Position numbers and translations under genes: made by a program
Shown: piece by piece, positions 61,401-64,000 of the stretch
Position numbering within the stretch: the stretch's first letter is position 1
Layout: the number at the start of each line of letters is the position of its first letter
Source of the DNA: Branchinecta lynchi
Lineage: Eukaryota > Arthropoda > Branchiopoda > Anostraca > Branchinectidae
Assembly: GCA_023053575.1 (NCBI GenBank)
Contig: JAKZAP010000009.1
Location: forward strand, 19,573,869-19,637,868
Length of the DNA stretch: 64,000 nt
Direction: 5' to 3'
Notes under the pieces: generated by a model
Databases searched by the model: none
What the model saw: the letters and a program-made list of their open reading frames with translations, nothing else
What the model was told of the DNA's origin: nothing

Positions 61401-62836
61401 TTCACGACGTTGACGTTTGGCAGCAACTGCGTTTTTAGTAGGCACATTTTCAAGTCCTGTTGGCGAAACTGGACGTCCCCCAAAGGTAAAAGGCTAGTGA
61501 CGGCATATTCCTGAAAAAGAACAACAGAAGTGGAAGAGCGCGAAAACACGCCAAATCTTCTCTATAGACTTGATTTTGTAGATATTATGCAGCTTTTTAC
61601 ATTCTAGCTTCTTGAAGGCAAGTCGCTGTGTTTTAGAAACAAATTATAAATTTGGTCAGTATCAGGTATCGATTTGGTCAATTTTTACCAGGTTCCCCCC
61701 CCCCCCCCCCCCAATGAAGAAAGGCTCGGGACGCCCCTGTGTAGAGGTTTGGTGGTACAGATCAGGCGAGAACCATCGAGTACGGCTTTCCGTCCCCACA
61801 GTTCCTTTGAAGTTAGGTTGACTCGTCGACGGCTTTCATTTGAACTTGCACTGTAAAAAGTATCTCCGAGTACTGCTATTCTTATCTCTACTGTGGTAAG
61901 ATTGATACGAAATAGTGATAAGAATAATCCGAGTAGCAAATACTGCAGTTCACTTTAATCCTTACTCGGAGATACCTTTTACAGTGAACTTCCCTTACGC
62001 AGTAGCAGCCTACTAGATGACGGTTACTTGATCCACCTGAAACTCGCGTTGGTTCTAGTTTAGCCCCTGACTACTAAACGCTAACACGTTTTTTGACGTT
62101 GCTAGTTGCTTACTTCTGCAGCGATACACCACCACACCACTGGATAGCGTCATTAGTTACGTTTTTGCAGATACCATCGTATCTGATACCACGGTCTAAA
62201 GTCGTTTTTGTATTTACCATGGTATCTGATACCAAAGTCAAAAGGCGTTTTTTGCAGTTATCGTGGTATCTGATATTCAGATACCACGGTCCGAGCATGG
62301 TAACAGATGTAGTATCTGAAAAAGTCATCTTGATCACTAAGAATAGAGCCTAGGATTTTGTCAAATTGGTTGGAAAGAAGTTTGGCAGCTGGATATCAGT
62401 TTTTCTTTTGGGATGACTTCGAAACGAGCAGTTTCGGCAATTGTCGTTTTTGCAGAGCAATCGTAGTATAGTGTCAGATACCACGGTAACTGCAGCAACG
62501 ACTAAATTCAGATCCATTTACCGTCATAACAGATACCATGGTATCTGCAAAAACGCAACTGTTGCTTTCGTGGTATTAGTTTAAGGGTAGTTAATCGGGC
62601 GGGATTTCCGTTAGGTCTGCAGTAAAGATTCTTAGTTGAGACTTCAGAAATACTTCCTCTTCTAGGGCGACTCTGGTGGACCCCTCAACTATTTGACATC
62701 AGATGGTACCTACAAGACGCTTGGTATTACTTCCTTCGGTGCCTCTGCTGGTTGCGAAGTCGGATACCCCGACGTCTTTACTCGTGTTACCTCATACCTG
62801 GACTGGATTGCAACAGAAGGTCTAGTCGTAGCTTAA
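52459..62836 (+). CDS. Brachyurin-like chymotrypsin-fold serine protease, 6 exons
   Basis: Secreted S1 endopeptidase, paralogue of the minus-strand gene. The joined exons give 316 codons: signal peptide ([13 protein letters not shown]), propeptide to residue 77, mature domain from IVGGEE at residue 78. The triad is His118, Asp168 (VNDIALIRL) and Ser263 (GDSGGPL). Pocket residues are Gly257 (position 189) and Asp296 (position 226), as in crab collagenase. Cys68 and Cys188 are placed for a propeptide-to-domain disulfide. Exon phases equal those of the paralogue, but the 60006 exon fuses what are exons 5 and 6 there. A TATA box, a short 5' UTR and AATAAA at 62870 frame the gene. A digestive role is inferred from the family. 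Confidence 0.92.
53010..53965. repeat. Foldback family, single right arm
   Basis: Starts GGTTTTGATGGGATCCCAAAA and ends ATCCCTCCACTTACGTTTTGGGAT, with ~135-bp-type units between. It has only the right-arm polarity, so it is a solo arm. Intron 1 of the plus gene. Confidence 0.78.
54244..54400 (+). CDS. Plus-gene exon 2: propeptide
   Basis: An acceptor TTTTTAG is followed by 157 bp encoding [19 protein letters not shown], a Pro/Lys-rich middle and [10 protein letters not shown], with donor GTAAGC. Same length and phase as exon 2 of the paralogue, with little sequence identity. Confidence 0.88.
54401..55062. other. Intron 2 of the plus gene, first part
   Basis: No gene. A loose direct repeat of GATTGATGC/CTGATGCTGATT-type words and a GGCAGGGAATAGGGGCTTC / GACAGGGAACAGCGGCTTC pair at 54808 and 54895. 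Confidence 0.4.
55063..55365. mobile_element. TAGTA-rich MITE, intact copy
   Basis: Ends CCGATGAAAAATTTGTAG and AAATTTTCCATCGGGTT. Inverted relative to 18895-19532 and lacking the hAT insertion, so it serves as the empty-site reference. Confidence 0.8.
55366..55656. other. Intron, no gene seen
   Basis: A 67-codon frame here has no recognised similarity and lies between two mobile fragments. Confidence 0.35.
55657..55730 (-). mobile_element. LINE 3' tail before exon 3
   Basis: CAGGTTCAGGTTCAGGTTCA then TATATTTACG is a GAACCT-repeat LINE tail in minus orientation, ending about 60 bp before the exon 3 acceptor. Confidence 0.5.
55790..55958 (+). CDS. Plus-gene exon 3: activation site and His
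   Basis: Encodes [27 protein letters not shown] and LTAAHCTDG. Acceptor GCTTTTAG, donor GTAAAA. Confidence 0.94.
56155..56324. repeat. AAAAAGT.TCTCCGAGTA hairpin family, copy 1
   Basis: CACTCTAAAAAGTCTCTCC at the left and GTTTACACTGTT at the right, with TCTTATCTCTACTGGGATAAG inside. Relative of 61849-61986. Confidence 0.6.
56325..57010. other. Intron 3 of the plus gene, second part
   Basis: No gene; a short T run at 56946-56955. Confidence 0.35.
57011..57189 (+). CDS. Plus-gene exon 4: catalytic Asp
   Basis: Encodes [15 protein letters not shown] through [16 protein letters not shown]. Acceptor TTTTCCAG, donor GTAAGA. Confidence 0.94.
57190..57744. other. Intron 4, start; LINE-tail-like AT region
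   Basis: GCTAATCCGCTCATATTTTT then TTAGCGGGTC and a TTATTATTATTATT tail near 57590-57650 look like a LINE 3' end on the plus strand. No coding similarity recognised upstream. Confidence 0.4.
57745..57890. repeat. Short hairpin-family copy
   Basis: TTGAGCCCAAGCTGACTTTG, ACAGATACGTCAGCTATG and the mirrored TAGCTGACGTATCCGTTG. The internal GGCCCTTCTTGGC part is missing. Confidence 0.75.
58211..58567. repeat. CATAACAGATAAC hairpin family, full copy
   Basis: TGTCAGAACTTTCAGAACAG and CTGTTATGAAACTTTCTGACA are the inverted ends. Internal mirrored GATAACACTTCGGATGTTATC and GATAACATCCGAAGTGTTATC. No coding. Confidence 0.78.
58844..59853. mobile_element. GGATCGACTAAAAAG element with 9-bp duplication
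   Basis: Inverted ends GGATCGACTAAAAAGAGGCA and TGCCTCTTTGTAGTCGATCC. AGCTTAACG lies on both sides (58835-58843, 59854-59862). Inside, a 68-bp left-end duplication and three ~178-bp units starting ATAAGTGAGAGTTCGTAAC (58974, 59152, 59330). The duplication length would suit MULE or Merlin types; no transposase. Confidence 0.75.
59854..60005. other. Intron 4, end
   Basis: No feature beyond the acceptor CTCTCTTTAG. Confidence 0.4.
60006..60241 (+). CDS. Plus-gene exon 5: pocket wall, fused exon
   Basis: Encodes [54 protein letters not shown] and GSGTCN. Acceptor CTCTTTAG, donor GTAAGA. Corresponds to two exons in the minus-strand gene. Confidence 0.94.
60340..60850. repeat. 217-bp tandem repeat with ATTCGGT words
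   Basis: ACTTTTGTTCAGTC.GAGTCG starts at 60378 and 60595. Each unit contains smaller TTCGGT(A/C)A...TTATTTGGT sub-repeats. About two and a half units. Confidence 0.88.
60851..61848. other. Intron 5, middle; C(17) tract
   Basis: No gene. A run of about 17 C at 61690-61710 precedes GGCTCGGGACGCCCCTG, possibly a hAT MITE end. Confidence 0.4.
61849..61986. mobile_element. CACTGTAAAAAG hairpin MITE
   Basis: CACTGTAAAAAGTATCTCCG and CGGAGATACCTTTTACAGTG are inverted ends. GAACTT lies next to both ends. 138 bp in total. Confidence 0.75.
62156..62559. mobile_element. GATACCATGGTATC MITE, copy A (intron 5)
   Basis: Ends GTTACGTTTTTGCAGATACC and GGTATCTGCAAAAACGCAAC. The interior repeats GATACCACGGT/ACCATGGTATC palindromic words. 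It ends 106 bp before exon 6. Confidence 0.8.
62666..62836 (+). CDS. Plus-gene exon 6: catalytic Ser and C-terminus
   Basis: An acceptor CTTCTAG is followed by [29 protein letters not shown] and [10 protein letters not shown], then TAA. Two direct copies of a MITE flank it. Confidence 0.95.
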   Translation, partial: GDSGGPLNYLTSDGTYKTLGITSFGASAGCEVGYPDVFTRVTSYLDWIATEGLVVA

Positions 62837-62869
62837 TTTGGATAAAAGCACATGTTAATCTACTTTCCC

Positions 62870-62875
62870 AATAAA
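62870..62875 (+). terminator. Polyadenylation signal of the plus gene
   Basis: AATAAA lies 34 bp after the stop codon. It is 14 bp before a MITE, so the cleavage site falls at or inside the MITE end. Confidence 0.8.
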
Positions 62876-62889
62876 ATTCAGTAATATTG

Positions 62890-63305
62890 GTTGTGTTTTT
62901 GCTGATACCATGGTCTCTGTTACCACGGTCTAAAGTCGTTTTTGTAGTTATCGTAGTATCTGATACCACGGTCAAAAGGCGTGTTTGCATTTATCATGGT
63001 ATCTGGCCAGTTATCGTGGTATCAGATATTCAGATACTACGGTCCGACAGTGATACCTGGTCTTGGTATCTAAAAAGTCATCTCACTTTCGTCAAATTTT
63101 GTCAGATTGATGAGAAAGAAGTTTAGCGCTTAGTGATGTGACTGGATATTTGCTTTTCTTTTGGGATGACTTCGAAAAGTGCAATCCCGGCAATAGACGT
63201 TTTTGAAGAGCACCATGTATCAGATACCACGATAACTGCAAAAACGACTAATTGCAGATCCAGTTACCGTGGTAACAGATACCATGGTATCAGCAAAAAC
63301 ACAAC
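62890..63305. mobile_element. GATACCATGGTATC MITE, copy B (3' flank)
   Basis: Ends GTTGTGTTTTTGCTGATACC and GGTATCAGCAAAAACACAAC. Same orientation as copy A and aligned over the full length (TAAAGTCGTTTTTGTA, TTTTGGGATGACTTCGAAA). Confidence 0.82.
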
Positions 63306-63404
63306 TATTATTTAGTTTGATTTAACCCATTAAGAGGAATATACCAACGGGGTACAAATGATGAAAAAAATTAGAACAATTTATACAATGTACACTAAAA
63401 GAGA

Positions 63405-63480
63405 TCACTGTCAGAAGTTTCATAACAGATAACACTTCGGCTGTTATCTGTTGTGTTTCCAAATGTTATACTACCATATT
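63405..63480. repeat. CATAACAGATAAC family, left-end fragment
   Basis: CACTGTCAGAAGTTTCATAAC and GATAACACTTCGGCTGTTATC only. Confidence 0.65.
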
Positions 63481-64000
63481 ATATAACTAATCAAATCTTC
63501 ACTAAAATAAACTAAAAATTAATTAATTAATTTGTCAATTTGCCCTCTCTTGTCTTCCAAACCCTCCACTCATCAACTACCCACAAGAAACGGAAGAATG
63601 AAAGTGTCTGTCATGATTACTCACATGTGGGTTGATCGTGGGAGCTAAGCTAACTGACAAACGACCAACAGACGAAACAAGAAATCTGTTTACTGGAGCT
63701 CCGCCCCTCCAAATAGTTTCAGGCTTTCAACAGTACCAGAAAACGGAATAAGTTATTTTCTGTCAATTTACCGACAAACTTTTTGTCGGCATCAGAAGGG
63801 GAATCAGGAAAGTGTTCATCGGTGCTTCTGTTTATCGGTGCTTCACACCATTAAACTTTCCAATTCCCCGACAAGAACTTTGCCGGCATAAGGAACAGGA
63901 TAAAATTTACCGACACGACTTTTGTTTGTACCAGAAACGGAAAGAGAAAAATGTTTTAAGGTGCTTTGCTTCGCATCGACAAAGTCTTCCCCGATTTACC
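63481..64000. other. Right edge, no gene seen
   Basis: Contains repeated TTTACCGACA and TTTTGTCGGCAT / CTTTGCCGGCAT words that could pair, possibly part of another repeat that continues past the window. Confidence 0.4.

Overview
The window looks like a transposon-packed arthropod nuclear genome, most likely crustacean. It has no bacterial features. The genes are split by GT-AG introns, and the two intact proteins are chymotrypsin-fold serine proteases that closely resemble the brachyurin/collagenase-type digestive proteases of crabs, shrimp and krill. The crustacean call is inference from protein resemblance; no species is assigned.

Host genes. Two complete serine-protease genes are arranged head to head. 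One runs on the minus strand with 7 coding exons (19724-47503, 321 aa). The other runs on the plus strand with 6 coding exons (52459-62836, 316 aa). The first coding exons lie about 5 kb apart and the genes point away from each other. Both encode a signal peptide, a propeptide of about 60 residues and a trypsin-fold domain with an intact His/Asp/Ser triad. Exon phases match throughout, except that the plus gene lacks one intron. A separate C-terminal exon of a third serine-protease-like gene lies at 16296-16442 (+).

Transposon layout. 0-15 kb is one broken Ty3/gypsy element (minus strand) split by three nested insertions: a CR1/L2-like LINE (961-6057), an I-clade-like LINE with RNase H (6665-10300) and a Helentron/HINE-like element (10743-14358). 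In this gypsy copy integrase lies upstream of reverse transcriptase, the uncommon Gmr1-type order. 16.5-19.5 kb holds a long foldback element joined to a MITE that carries a hAT MITE. The introns of the minus-strand gene (19.9-47.4 kb) contain hAT, PIF/Harbinger-like, TA-flanked and TTAA-flanked MITEs, LINE tails and a four-level nest at 30.9-36.4 kb (LINE, hAT, LINE, hAT). The intergenic space at 49.2-52.0 kb is a degenerate G-tract-rich satellite. The plus-gene introns hold further foldback, hairpin and tandem repeats.

How it fits together. Host coding sequence is about 2 kb in 64 kb. Transposon ends lie only tens of bases from several splice sites and just after the poly(A) signal of the plus gene, yet all exons keep consistent phase and consensus splice sites, so both protease genes look functional. 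No tRNA, rRNA or CRISPR was seen. Family names for repeats rest on termini, target duplications and protein motifs read by eye, not on database searches.
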